Of a DNA stretch of 64,000 nt, positions 25,083 through 35,198 are shown one piece after another. Made by a program: the position numbers and the translations under genes. The DNA is from Leptolyngbya sp. Cla-17 (lineage in GTDB: Bacteria > Cyanobacteriota > Cyanobacteriia > Leptolyngbyales > Leptolyngbyaceae): the NCBI RefSeq assembly GCF_016807185.1, contig NZ_JAEVYN010000002.1, forward strand, positions 2,393,367 to 2,457,366, in the 5' to 3' direction. A model generated the notes under the pieces. The model saw only the letters and a list, made by a program, of their open reading frames with translations. It was not told where the DNA came from and ran no database searches. Within the stretch, counting starts at the first letter, position 1; every line of letters starts with the position of its first letter.

Positions 25083-28000
25083 CTAAGTCAAACAGTGTCG
25101 GAGTTTTTCAGCCAGGGTTTGAACATTGGGTTGCTTCAGTAGAGAGAGATGATTGCCTGGTACTTGATGAAGCTGAATATTTTGAGCCAGTGCATCCCAA
25201 CCCAAAGTGAGATCTTGACCAATAGCGTCAGATTGTTCAGCGGCTTTAAATAGCGTAATCTGGTTGGGGTAAGGCTGTGGCACATATCGATAAGCGGCTT
25301 GGCTGTTGGCATACACAATTCGGAGCATCGGTGCGATCGCAGATTCATCCAATAGCTGCAATCGAGACTCTTCGGGAATCTGTCGAACAACCGCAGACCA
25401 CTGCCAGCGAGAAAACCAGGGTTTCCAAGAACGAAGTCGGTTCGTCGCGATCGCGCCATAGTCCAGTACAAAGGGCAGGGTAGACCAGAAAGCCGTTCCC
25501 AAGAGAAACTTAAGACTTTGATAAAGAGACGGTTGATGATTGAGAGGAGCCGGAGTATCAAGAATTGCCAACAGTGCAATCTGCTGCCCTGCTTGGGTGA
25601 GTTGTTGCGCCATCTCAAAGGCAACCAGCCCCCCAAACGACCAGCCGCCCAGAAAATAGGGTCCGTGGGGCTGGAGCGCTTGAATTGCTCGAATATAGTA
25701 GGCAGCGATCGCTTCAATCTGGGTTAAAGGGGGATGTTTGCCGTCCAGCCCTAAAGGTTGAAGTCCATAGAAGCTGCGATCGCTCCCCAAATAATGCGCC
25801 AGTTCCAGATAGGGAAACACCACGCCAAACATGGGATGCACACAGAAGAAAGGTTGCTTGCTTCCACCTAAAGTTAAGGGAATCAGAGGCGATCTAGAGT
25901 CTGTAACCGAGTGGGGGGCTACAACCGGATCGCTGGATGGTGGAGCTGCTGTGTCCAGGTGTGGAATTTGGGCATAGCCGTTGGAGACTAAGGCTTCTCC
26001 GAGGTCGCCGCTGTGCGATCGCTGGCGACGGTGAGCCGCACGATCTAACCGGATCAAAGGGGGAATCTTTGGGGTTGAGTGGGTGTCCCGTAGAGTTTCC
26101 AGAATGGTCGCCAATTGGGCGATCGTGGGTGCTTCAAACACACTTTTCAAGGGCAACTCTAGCTCAAAAGCATCCCATACACGGGAAGTCATTTGTGTTG
26201 CTAACAGAGAGTGTCCGCCTAACTCAAAAAAGTTGTCATGAATGTTTAGGTGCTTGAGGTGTAACAGTTCTTTCCAAATATCAATTAGGGTCGATTCTGT
26301 TGGAGTTAATCCTGCGGTTCCTATAGCCTTGCGCTCTGCACTAATCGTTGCGCTTGATGAATAAATTGAATCTTCACTCGTTGGCGTTACATATCGATAT
26401 TGCTCTGCAACGCCAACGCGATCAACCTTCCCATTGACAGTCAAAGGCAGCGTTTTCAACGGCACAAAAACCGAGGGCACCATATAGTCAGGTAAGGTCT
26501 TTTTAAGATATTGACGAAGGTCAGGAATCAGTTGACGGGCAAATTGAGACTGAAGCGGATCGTTGGTGTAGGGCTGACTCGGTTGATCCGTGGGCTGCGG
26601 GACGGGCAGCTCGATTGCATCTACGCCGTGGCGAGTCAACTGCACATCATAGTCGCCGATATGAGATGGAGTTGACCAGGTAATCTCCACCCTATAAGAC
26701 ACTGCCATTTCCAGATCCCACCAATCTTGAGGATCGATGCCGCATAACGGAGTAGCCGCGCAAACGGACTGTTCAGCCGAATCCTGCAATAAATCTCGCA
26801 TCCGCCCAACCGTTTTTGGAGCTTCTTTGTTACGCAGCCAATTTGCTGTTTGGACAGCCGCAGCCACGCGACTATTCGTAACATGGGTGATCCTAAATAT
26901 TTCTGGTTCAGTCTCGATTAAATTCTTCTGAATTTGCTCAACGGTGATGGGATTGAGTTTCCAATTATGGTGTTGAACTGAATTAACTGAGCGCAATTCA
27001 GGTTGATTCGCACCTGTAAATTTATCGTTTACATGCAGCAAGACGTTATAGCGAAACTGCGTCATTTCATTGTGACTGCGACCCCGCGAGAGACAAATTT
27101 GAACCCGCTGAATTTGAGAAAATCGCTCGCGCAATGCATCAAAAAACGCTGGGGCGATCGCTAATTCGGGTTCCTCAAACTGCGATCGCTCGACTTGCTG
27201 CTGAAGTTGGGTTCGTTCCATACTTGCATCAGCCTGAGAAAATTTCATCCAGGTATGAAAGGCAGTCAATAAAGGCAAACTTCGCACATCGCCAACAAAC
27301 AGAACACCCCCCGAATTTACTGCTTGAATGGCTCCCTCCAACACCTGCATCAAATACTCTGCACTCGGAAAATACTGCACGACCGAGTTCAAAATCACGA
27401 CATCAAACGATGCGGCATCAATACCTTCAAAATCAGTTGCCATTCGTTGCAAGAGTTCAACTTGAGGCAGATTGAGGATATCTAGTTGATGTTGAATTGA
27501 TGCTAAAGAAACCGTCGAGAAATCCGTCCCCACATACTTTTCACAGTGAGGCGCAATTTGAAAGAGTAGTAATCCCGTGCCACAGCCGATTTCTAGTACC
27601 CGTTTGGGTTTAAGAGCGAGAATTTGCTGGACGCGATCGCTGACCCACTCTTGCATTTGCTCAAGGGGAATGGGTTCTCCGGTGTAGCTGCTGTTCCAGC
27701 CTGTGATGTTGAATTGGGGATTAGAGATGGGAGATTGATAGGTTTGGTTGTAGAGGGTTTGCCACTGTTGAATCTGCTGAGTTTGCAGAGATTGTAAGAT
27801 AGTTTGCTGAAGATGCTGGTGAGTCGCTTGGGCAGTTCGTTGGGCAGAGTTGAGGCTGAAATAGGTGATCAGACGTATTTCGTCGAATGACTTGTCCGAG
27901 GCAATCACAACCACATCTTGAATATCTGGATGGCGTTGTAGCGTTGCTTCAATTTCGCCTAATTCGACTCGAAAACCTCGAATTTTAATTTGGCTATCCA

Positions 28001-30842
28001 CTCGACCCAGAAATTCGATCGTTCCATCAGTGCGATATTGAGCGCGATCGCCAGTTCTGTAAAGTGCGGAGTACGGAGTGCAGAGTGCAGAGTTAAATGG
28101 ATTGTCAATAAACCGCTCAGCCGTCAACTCTGGACGATTGAGATAGCCCCGTGCCAATCCTGCGCCGCCGATGTATAACTCGCCGGGGATGCCTATGGGA
28201 ACAGGGTTTAAGCTAGCATCCAGAATATATACCTGGGTATTGAGAATAGGGCGACCAATCGTGCGTGGGTGAGCGCCAGGATGGAGTTCGGCAACCGTTG
28301 CCCAAATGGTAGTTTCTGTGGGTCCGTAGGCGTTGAAGAAATGACGATTTGCTGCCCAGCGATCGACGACTTGACTAGAGCAAGCTTCCCCTCCAGTAAT
28401 CAGCACCTGGAGGTCGGGTAGCTCCGCAGAGGGTAGAACAGCCAGAACGGCTGGAGTAAGCAAAGCATGGGTAATTGCCTTGTCTTCTAGAAATTGCACC
28501 AGTGCCATTCCTGGTAGCTGGGCAGATTTGGGTGGAATATATAACGTGCCACCGGAGCCAAACGCCAGCGCAATCTCGAAAATGGAGGCATCAAAACTTA
28601 GAGAACTGAGTTGCAGAATTCGACTGCTATGGGATGTGTGAAAGATTTGCTGCTGTGCCTCAACAACGTTACACAAACCATGATGAGAGAGAAGAACTCC
28701 TTTAGGTGTGCCTGTGGAACCAGAGGTATAGATCACATAGGCAAGATGATCAGGAGTCAGGGAAATCATCTCACAGGTTTCAGTATGCAGCGGTAAGGGT
28801 TGATCTAGGAGAAGTATTTTCGCTGGTGATGCTGGTAGGGATTCGACTAACCAGGATTGCGTTAGCAGAATTGAAACCTGCGTATCGGTCAGCATAAAGT
28901 CGAGTCGATCGCTCGGATAATTGGGGTCGAGTGGCACATAGGCTCCTCCAGCTTTGAGAATTCCTAAAATACCAATCACCATGTCGAGAGAGCGATCAAC
29001 ACATAATCCAACTAGAGAATCAGGGCGAACTCCCATCTGTCTCAGCATTTGCGCCAGACGCTCGGCTTTCTGGTTCAGTTCTCCATAGGTCAGTGATCCC
29101 TGTTCCGACACTACTGCGATCGCGTCTGGAGTCTGCCTTACCTGTGCCTCAAAAATTTGATGAAAACAGCGATCGCTCTTATCGTCAGTGTGAGTTTGGT
29201 TCCATTCGACCAAATGTTGATAGTCTGCGGCTGTAAGCAGAGGTAGATCTGATAGACGAGCATCGGGATTGGCGACAATGCCTTCCAGCAAGGTTTGGAA
29301 ATGCCCAACCAGGCGACCGATTCTGGCGCGATCGAACAAATCGGTACTGTAGGCAATAAAGCCGCCCAAGCCTGACTGAGATTCCCACAGGCTCCGCAGT
29401 CCGTGAGTGGGTTCCCACAGGTGAACTTCTAAATCAAACCGAGTGCTGCCTGACTCCAAAGGTGCAGGTTCCAGCGTCAATCCCGGTAGTTCTAACGGCT
29501 GCATGGGCGCATTTTGCAGCGCAAAGGCAACCTGAAACAGAGGATTGCGGCTGAGATCTCGCTCTGGATCTAGTTCTTCCACTAGCTTTTCAAATGGCAA
29601 ATCCTGATGGGCATAAGCTTCAAGGGCAACATTCCGAACGCGCTCCAGCAATTCCCGAAAACTGGGATTACCTGATAAATCCGATCGCATCACCAAACTA
29701 TTCACAAAAAAGCCAATTAGCCCCTCTAAATCACTGCGATGACGGTTAGCAATTGGAGATCCGATCGCAATATCTTCCTGTCCCGTATATCGGTATAGCA
29801 GCGTTTGGAATGCTGCCAGCAAAGTCATAAATAGGGATGCGCCGGATTGCTGGCTCAAGCTTGCCAATCCCTGGGTGAGCGTTGGCGAGAATTGCAGCGG
29901 ATAGGTTGCGCCCCGATAGGTTTGAACGGCAGGATGAGGGCGATCGCTGGGCAAATGCAGCGCTGGCAAATCCTGTAATTGCTGACGCCAGTAAGCCAGT
30001 TGTTCCTCTAATACCCTTCCCTGTAGCCAGTTACGCTGCCAGCAGGCAAAATCGGTGTATTGAATCGGCAGCGGTGGTAAATCGGGCGATCGCTGTTCAA
30101 CGAATGCAGTGTAGAAACACGCTAGCTCCTGGATCAACACTCCTAATGACCAGCCATCGGCAACAATATGATGCATCGTTAGCAGCAAAACCGCGTCAGT
30201 TGGATCAAATTGCAAGATTGTCACTCGCAACAGCGCATCAGTCGTCAAGTTGAACGGACGCTGTGCCTCCGCAGTGGCTAACTGTTGACCCAGGCGTTCT
30301 CGCTCCTGCACAGCAGCAGATTGAAGGTTTACTACAGGCAACGCGATCGCAAGGTTGGGTGCAATGACCTGAACAGGTTGCCCATCAACGATGGTGAATG
30401 TGGTGCGCAGGGCCGCATGACGACGCACAATTTCATCAAACGATCGCTCTAGTGCCTTGTGATCGAGTGTCCCGATTAAGCGAATGGCAGCAGGCACATT
30501 ATAGAAAGGATTGTCGGGGGTCAGTTGATATAGAAACCACAGCCGCTGTTGAGCAAAGGACAGGGGAAACAGTTTTTCTTGAGTAGTGTTCGGGTCAGTC
30601 GGTTGAATGGTTGAAGTCTGAATAGCCTGCGATTGTGAGCGATGCAGGTAGGAGATCAGTTCAGCTTTACGATCAGCTAATTCCTGGCGCAATTCGCTCG
30701 TCAGCGTTCCTTCTGGAGCATTACAGCGCAACCGAATCCCATCTAAAGACACATTTTGTTTTGTAGGGTCGCTCTCGATAAATAACTGCACATCCAGACT
30801 TTTGAGATGGGAAACAAACTCAGCGATCGCCCGATTCGTCAT
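25083..30842 (-). CDS. NRPS module 2: TubC_N docking-C-A-N-methyltransferase-PCP-thioesterase
   Basis: 1919 residues. Residues 1-65 form a TubC_N-type docking domain (FVSHLKSLDVQLFIE, LRCNAPEGTLTSELRQELADRK). C domain ~90-530 with intact HHIVADG (~224). A domain from ~560: A3 VIYTSGSTGTPKG, A5 NAYGPTETT, A8 IRGFRVELGEIE (~952). An N-methyltransferase (~1040-1300, VLEIGCGTGLLLF) is inserted between A8 and A10 (NGKVDRVG, ~1470). PCP FFELGGHSLLATQ (Ser ~1540). TE ~1660-1919 with nucleophile elbow GWSFGG and a terminal His in GNHLSLL. My alignment to GrsA gives specificity residues D-A-F-L-I-G-A-I-W; I cannot assign a substrate beyond a hydrophobic alpha-amino acid. Start overlaps the upstream NRPS by 4 bp. 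Confidence 0.93.
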   Translation of the reverse strand: MTNRAIAEFVSHLKSLDVQLFIESDPTKQNVSLDGIRLRCNAPEGTLTSELRQELADRKAELISYLHRSQSQAIQTSTIQPTDPNTTQEKLFPLSFAQQRLWFLYQLTPDNPFYNVPAAIRLIGTLDHKALERSFDEIVRRHAALRTTFTIVDGQPVQVIAPNLAIALPVVNLQSAAVQERERLGQQLATAEAQRPFNLTTDALLRVTILQFDPTDAVLLLTMHHIVADGWSLGVLIQELACFYTAFVEQRSPDLPPLPIQYTDFACWQRNWLQGRVLEEQLAYWRQQLQDLPALHLPSDRPHPAVQTYRGATYPLQFSPTLTQGLASLSQQSGASLFMTLLAAFQTLLYRYTGQEDIAIGSPIANRHRSDLEGLIGFFVNSLVMRSDLSGNPSFRELLERVRNVALEAYAHQDLPFEKLVEELDPERDLSRNPLFQVAFALQNAPMQPLELPGLTLEPAPLESGSTRFDLEVHLWEPTHGLRSLWESQSGLGGFIAYSTDLFDRARIGRLVGHFQTLLEGIVANPDARLSDLPLLTAADYQHLVEWNQTHTDDKSDRCFHQIFEAQVRQTPDAIAVVSEQGSLTYGELNQKAERLAQMLRQMGVRPDSLVGLCVDRSLDMVIGILGILKAGGAYVPLDPNYPSDRLDFMLTDTQVSILLTQSWLVESLPASPAKILLLDQPLPLHTETCEMISLTPDHLAYVIYTSGSTGTPKGVLLSHHGLCNVVEAQQQIFHTSHSSRILQLSSLSFDASIFEIALAFGSGGTLYIPPKSAQLPGMALVQFLEDKAITHALLTPAVLAVLPSAELPDLQVLITGGEACSSQVVDRWAANRHFFNAYGPTETTIWATVAELHPGAHPRTIGRPILNTQVYILDASLNPVPIGIPGELYIGGAGLARGYLNRPELTAERFIDNPFNSALCTPYSALYRTGDRAQYRTDGTIEFLGRVDSQIKIRGFRVELGEIEATLQRHPDIQDVVVIASDKSFDEIRLITYFSLNSAQRTAQATHQHLQQTILQSLQTQQIQQWQTLYNQTYQSPISNPQFNITGWNSSYTGEPIPLEQMQEWVSDRVQQILALKPKRVLEIGCGTGLLLFQIAPHCEKYVGTDFSTVSLASIQHQLDILNLPQVELLQRMATDFEGIDAASFDVVILNSVVQYFPSAEYLMQVLEGAIQAVNSGGVLFVGDVRSLPLLTAFHTWMKFSQADASMERTQLQQQVERSQFEEPELAIAPAFFDALRERFSQIQRVQICLSRGRSHNEMTQFRYNVLLHVNDKFTGANQPELRSVNSVQHHNWKLNPITVEQIQKNLIETEPEIFRITHVTNSRVAAAVQTANWLRNKEAPKTVGRMRDLLQDSAEQSVCAATPLCGIDPQDWWDLEMAVSYRVEITWSTPSHIGDYDVQLTRHGVDAIELPVPQPTDQPSQPYTNDPLQSQFARQLIPDLRQYLKKTLPDYMVPSVFVPLKTLPLTVNGKVDRVGVAEQYRYVTPTSEDSIYSSSATISAERKAIGTAGLTPTESTLIDIWKELLHLKHLNIHDNFFELGGHSLLATQMTSRVWDAFELELPLKSVFEAPTIAQLATILETLRDTHSTPKIPPLIRLDRAAHRRQRSHSGDLGEALVSNGYAQIPHLDTAAPPSSDPVVAPHSVTDSRSPLIPLTLGGSKQPFFCVHPMFGVVFPYLELAHYLGSDRSFYGLQPLGLDGKHPPLTQIEAIAAYYIRAIQALQPHGPYFLGGWSFGGLVAFEMAQQLTQAGQQIALLAILDTPAPLNHQPSLYQSLKFLLGTAFWSTLPFVLDYGAIATNRLRSWKPWFSRWQWSAVVRQIPEESRLQLLDESAIAPMLRIVYANSQAAYRYVPQPYPNQITLFKAAEQSDAIGQDLTLGWDALAQNIQLHQVPGNHLSLLKQPNVQTLAEKLRHCLT
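28064..28093. repeat. Short tandem heptamer repeat inside the NRPS A domain
   Basis: Four heptamers in a row (GTGCGGA, GTACGGA, GTGCAGA, GTGCAGA) plus GT. Cyanobacterial genomes carry such short tandemly repeated heptamers. Here they are read in frame on the minus strand as NSALCTPYSAL just before the conserved YRTGD (A7) motif, so they lengthen a loop without breaking the enzyme. Confidence 0.75.
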
Positions 30843-33800
30843 AGTTCTATTTCCTCACGTCGTTGTGCTAATTCTTTGGCGGTATTGTTCAAACTACTGA
30901 AACCTGCTTGCGCTGTAGATTGCAACACTTCAATTCGTTGTGCCAATTCTGCGATCGTCGGAGTTTCAAACACGCTGCGTAGCGGCAGTTCCACCTGAAG
31001 TCGATCGCAGATACGCGAGACAAGCTGAGTTGCTAGTAGGGAATGTCCACCTAGCTCAAAAAAATTATCGTGAATGCTCACCTGTTTCCGCCCTAGAAGC
31101 TGCATCCAAAGCTGGACTAAAAAGGCTTCTACAGACGTTGTCGGTGCAACGGTCAAATTTACGTCCCTTGCAATAGTCACGTTGGGCGGTGGCAGTGCCT
31201 TCTGATCGACTTTGCCATTGATAGTCAGGGGAAGCGTATCCAGCGCCATGAAGACAGCAGGCAGCATATAGGCAGGTAATTTTGTTTTGAGAAACGATCG
31301 CAAATCCCGCTCAGTTGGCATCGCCGATTTGGGCACAACGTAGGCAACCAACTGGCGATCGCGATCGACCTCACGCACTACAACGACTGAGGTTTGCACC
31401 ATCGGATGTTGCGCTATAGCCATTTCAATCTCGCCCAACTCTACCCGAAACCCCCGAATCTTGACTTGATGGTCGGTTCGTCCCAAAAACTCAAGATTCC
31501 CATTCGCACGGTAAAGGGCGCGATCGCCTGTCTTATAAAGGACTGAGAACTCAGCATTAATGAATTTTTCCGCTGTTAACTCTGGATAGTTCAAATATCC
31601 TCGTGCCAATCCCGCGCCGCTCAAATGAATTTCACCGACTACACCTGCTGGAACGGGATTCAGGTTTTCATCCAACAGATAAACCTGGGTATGGGCGATC
31701 GCCTGACCAATGGGGATCGTTGTCGCATTTTCTGGAACGTCCTCTACCTCATACCAGGTGGAAAATGTGGTGTTTTCGGTAGGTCCATACACATGGAGCA
31801 GATGTTGAGGTTTGCCGTGTTGCACGACAGACCGGACGCGATCAACATTCACCATCTCACCGCCAAACAAGAGATAGTTGAGCGATTGAAAAGCAACCGG
31901 AATTTGACTGACCGTTTGGTTGAATAACGCTGTGGTTAAAAACAGAATGCTAATCTGCTGCCGCTGCAATTCGGTGACAAACTCAGTGGGTGAAAGCGTG
32001 GTTTCTCGTTCAATGCCAATCAGTTGGGCACCATTCAGGAGTGCGCCCCACACTTCAAAGGTGGCGGCATCAAAAGCGAGGTTTGCCACTTGTGCCATGA
32101 GAGCGCCCGGTTCGATTTGCACGTAGTTGGTTTCACACACCAGCCGAGTCACTGCCCGATGCGGCACCATGACTCCTTTGGGCGTTCCGGTTGAACCAGA
32201 AGTGTAAATCACATAGGCAAGCTGATCGGCTGTGCAGGCAGCAGACAGGTTTTCATCTGACTCTTGAGCGATCGCGCCCCATTCTTGTTCTAGACAAATG
32301 AGCATCGTCTGGTCTGTTTGAAGGGACTCTGCCCAGTCTGCCTGAGTGAGGATAACTTCGATTCCGGCATCCTCCACCATCCAGCGCAGGCGTTCTGAGG
32401 GATAACTGGGATCAAGTGGCACGTAGCCCCCCCCCGCTTTTAGCACTGCCACCATCGCCGCGATCGCTTCGATCCCTCGTTCCAGGCAAATTCCGACGGG
32501 TGTTTCAGCTTTAACTCCTAGCCGCCGCAGATATCGCGCCAGTTGATTACTGCCCTGATTTAACGCCTCATAGGTGAATTGGCGATCGCCAAATTTGACC
32601 GCGATCGCCGTCGGTCTTTGCCTCACCTGCGCTTCAAACAACTGATGAATACAGGCATTTTCCGGATCGCTAGAATGAGTGCCTTGCCACTGTTGGAGTA
32701 ATTCGCGTTGTTCTGTGGTGGTTAACAACGGCAAGGCAGAGAGATGAGTCTCTGGATTTGCCACAATCTCCTCCAGCAAGGTCTGAAAATGCTGTCGCAG
32801 AGATGCGATCGTGGTTGCATCGAATAAATCAGTGTCGTAAACTATCACTCCGCGTAATCCATCAGACTGCTGCCAGCCCTTTCCCCATAGGTTTCTGAAA
32901 TTATCCGTGCATTTCCAGACATATAGCTCCAGGTCAAAACGCGACGTTTTTGTCTCCAACTCCAGCGGACTCAAAACTAATCCAGGTAAGACTAATTGTT
33001 CCATTGGCGTATTTTGTAGCGCAAAGACAACCTGAAACAGCGGATTTTGACCGAGGCTACGAATGGGTTGTAGCTCCTCTACCAGTTTCTCAAAGGGCAA
33101 ATCTTGATGAGCATACGCCGCTAAGGTGACTTCTCGCACCCGCCCTAACAACTCGCGAAAGGTGGGATCACCTGCCAGACTAGTTCTTAACACCAAACTA
33201 TTCACCAGGAATCCAATTAACCCCTCCAATTCACTGCGATGGCGATTGGCAATGGGCGACCCGATCGCAATATCGGTCTGCCCTGTGTAGCAATGCAATA
33301 ACGTCTGAAAGGCTGCCAGCAGGATCATAAATAGCGTCACACCCGTCTGCTGACTTAATTCCTCTAGGGCATCCAACAATCGCTGCGGCAATTCCAGTAA
33401 TTGGCTAGTACCCTGATGCCCTTGTCCTAATGAATGCAACGGATGAGACATTGCACCCGGCAAATTTAGAGTCGGTACATCTTTTAACTGCTGCTTCCAA
33501 TAGTGCAACTGCGTGTTCAGCACCTCGCCCTGCAACCACTCCCGTTGCCAATGGGCAAAATCGGCGTATTGAATGGGCAATTCCGGCAACGCCGCCGCTC
33601 TATCTTCAACCAACGCTGCATACAGTTCACCCAACTCTCCGATCAGAACACCGCTTGACCACTCATCAAAGATAATGTGGTGGAGTGCCATCAGCAACAG
33701 ATGTTCAGTGTCGTGCAATTGCCACAGTTTCACTCGAAACAGCGGTCCTTTATTTAAGTGAAAGGGCTGCTGAATCTCTTGCCGGATCTGCTCCAGTGCG

Positions 33801-34129
33801 GTGTCTTCACGAGTGGTGATTGGCAGGGCTTGCAAATCAATCGTCTGTAACGAGACTTGCAGGCTATGAGCGATCGCCTGAATCAATTGCCCATCCACCA
33901 CATCAAAGGTGGTTCGGAGACTTTCGTGACGGTGAACGATCGCTTGAATACTTTGATGGAGCTGCGATCTCTGGAGCACGCCTGTGAGCCGAAATACTAG
34001 CGGAATAGAGTAGAGAGAGCTTCCAGGAAGCAATTGCTCAATAAACCACAAGCGCTGTTGAGCAAACGATGCTGGAAAGATGAAGACATCTTCCGCAACA
34101 TGCCCCCGATTCGCCTCGTCTGAAATCAT
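30839..34129 (-). CDS. NRPS module 1: C-A-PCP with C-terminal docking peptide
   Basis: 1096 residues. C domain ~15-440 with FPASFAQQRLWFIEQ and an altered active-site motif HHIIFDEWSSG (~150; Gly of HHxxxDG is Glu). A domain from ~495: A3 VIYTSGSTGTPKG (~643), A5 HVYGPTENTT, A7 LYKTGDRALY, A8 IRGFRVELGEIE (~891), A10 NGKVDQKA. Specificity residues by alignment to GrsA read D-A-F-F-L-G-V-T-F, a branched-chain (Ile/Val-like) code by my recollection. PCP FFELGGHSLLATQ (~1025). The acidic/basic tail ELAQRREEIEL is the expected partner of the TubC_N domain in the next protein. It has no N-terminal docking domain, so it probably starts the line, with the C domain accepting an acyl starter (inference). 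Confidence 0.92.
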   Translation of the reverse strand: MISDEANRGHVAEDVFIFPASFAQQRLWFIEQLLPGSSLYSIPLVFRLTGVLQRSQLHQSIQAIVHRHESLRTTFDVVDGQLIQAIAHSLQVSLQTIDLQALPITTREDTALEQIRQEIQQPFHLNKGPLFRVKLWQLHDTEHLLLMALHHIIFDEWSSGVLIGELGELYAALVEDRAAALPELPIQYADFAHWQREWLQGEVLNTQLHYWKQQLKDVPTLNLPGAMSHPLHSLGQGHQGTSQLLELPQRLLDALEELSQQTGVTLFMILLAAFQTLLHCYTGQTDIAIGSPIANRHRSELEGLIGFLVNSLVLRTSLAGDPTFRELLGRVREVTLAAYAHQDLPFEKLVEELQPIRSLGQNPLFQVVFALQNTPMEQLVLPGLVLSPLELETKTSRFDLELYVWKCTDNFRNLWGKGWQQSDGLRGVIVYDTDLFDATTIASLRQHFQTLLEEIVANPETHLSALPLLTTTEQRELLQQWQGTHSSDPENACIHQLFEAQVRQRPTAIAVKFGDRQFTYEALNQGSNQLARYLRRLGVKAETPVGICLERGIEAIAAMVAVLKAGGGYVPLDPSYPSERLRWMVEDAGIEVILTQADWAESLQTDQTMLICLEQEWGAIAQESDENLSAACTADQLAYVIYTSGSTGTPKGVMVPHRAVTRLVCETNYVQIEPGALMAQVANLAFDAATFEVWGALLNGAQLIGIERETTLSPTEFVTELQRQQISILFLTTALFNQTVSQIPVAFQSLNYLLFGGEMVNVDRVRSVVQHGKPQHLLHVYGPTENTTFSTWYEVEDVPENATTIPIGQAIAHTQVYLLDENLNPVPAGVVGEIHLSGAGLARGYLNYPELTAEKFINAEFSVLYKTGDRALYRANGNLEFLGRTDHQVKIRGFRVELGEIEMAIAQHPMVQTSVVVVREVDRDRQLVAYVVPKSAMPTERDLRSFLKTKLPAYMLPAVFMALDTLPLTINGKVDQKALPPPNVTIARDVNLTVAPTTSVEAFLVQLWMQLLGRKQVSIHDNFFELGGHSLLATQLVSRICDRLQVELPLRSVFETPTIAELAQRIEVLQSTAQAGFSSLNNTAKELAQRREEIEL

Positions 34130-34488
34130 TCACACCTGCATCTTTTCAACCTCACTCTGTTGTAGAGGGAAAAGTGACTTAAGGCTTATGCTTTAAGACA
34201 GATTTTGAGCCGAGCGGGTATGTTTTTTTGCATTCGATGAATACTCTTCCCGTCGTTTTGCCTATATCAAAGGGATAAAAGCTTTAAACAGATAAGGTGC
34301 CTCGCTGTCGCACTCACATTAGGCAAAATACTGCGATCGCCCGATAGCAACGTATGAATTAACCCAAGCTTGGCGTTGCGTTACCTGACAGACCAGTGCC
34401 AGCCATCGTGCTATGACCTACCTTTGCCTCCTGTTCTGTAATACACCCTACAATAATTGCAAGTCACAGTCCTTTCAGGAGATCGCAA
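34130..34488. other. Divergent promoter region of NRPS operon and PAP2 gene
   Basis: About 360 bases without a gene. It should contain the NRPS promoter (minus) and that of the PAP2 gene (plus). An AGGAG site at about 34476-34482 serves the PAP2 start. A short partial inverted repeat CTTAAGGC...GCTTTAAG lies near 34180. No other recognisable element. Confidence 0.45.
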
Positions 34489-35160
34489 ATGGCGGAAGTT
34501 GGCACTCGCTTTTACTGGTTGCTTCAGTCACTCATTGCCTTTATGCCCTATCTGCTAGGGGGGCTAGTCGCTGGCGCGATCGTCTTGGCGGCGGGCGTTT
34601 TCTTTGCCCGCTTCCTCCTATGGAAGTGGTTGCTGCCTTTTGAAGAATCCTGCTTATTGACTCTCAAATCGTGGGCTAACCCAACCTTAGACCGATATAT
34701 GACAGCCGTGACCTGGCTGGCTCAGGGCGAGATTACTATCCCTTTGCTGATCGCGATCGGAGGGATTTTGATTTACCGCAACGAAGCGATCTCGGCCTTG
34801 GTCTTGGCGATCGGGCTAAGCGGTTCATGGCTGCTGAATGGGATCTTCAAGTCTTTCTTTCGGCGTAAACGACCTGATCTATGGGCATCCTCTAAACGTC
34901 CGATGGATTACAGCTATCCCAGCGGTCATGCCATGAGCGCAATTTCCTTCTACGGTCTGTTGGCAGCTAACCTAGCCTCTTGTCTCAGTATTCCTTTAGG
35001 CATCACCGCTAGCTTGGCAGGGGTCTTAACCTTAGGAGTAGGCTTTAGTCGGTTGTATTTAGGTGTGCATTGGCCAACAGATGTGTTGAGTGGATGGATT
35101 GCTGGCGCTATTTGGCTAGGGGCGTGTCTGTATGGACTGGTTCAAATCGGTGGGATTTGA
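34489..35160 (+). CDS. PAP2-family membrane phosphatase
   Basis: 223 residues, five to six spans. All three motifs of the lipid-phosphatase signature are present: KSFFRRKRP (C1), YPSGHAMS (C2, His acid/base) and SRLYLGVHWPTDV (C3, nucleophile His). The active site would face the periplasm. Likely substrates are lipid phosphates such as phosphatidate or undecaprenyl pyrophosphate; which one cannot be told. The ATG is supported by CAGGAG 8 bases upstream. It is convergent with the diacylglycerol-kinase-like gene, only 38 bases away, which is notable since the two enzymes can act in opposite directions on the same lipid. Confidence 0.92.
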   Translation: MAEVGTRFYWLLQSLIAFMPYLLGGLVAGAIVLAAGVFFARFLLWKWLLPFEESCLLTLKSWANPTLDRYMTAVTWLAQGEITIPLLIAIGGILIYRNEAISALVLAIGLSGSWLLNGIFKSFFRRKRPDLWASSKRPMDYSYPSGHAMSAISFYGLLAANLASCLSIPLGITASLAGVLTLGVGFSRLYLGVHWPTDVLSGWIAGAIWLGACLYGLVQIGGI

Positions 35161-35198
35161 ACTGAGCTTAATGGGTACTGGTAGAAATGCCATTGAAT

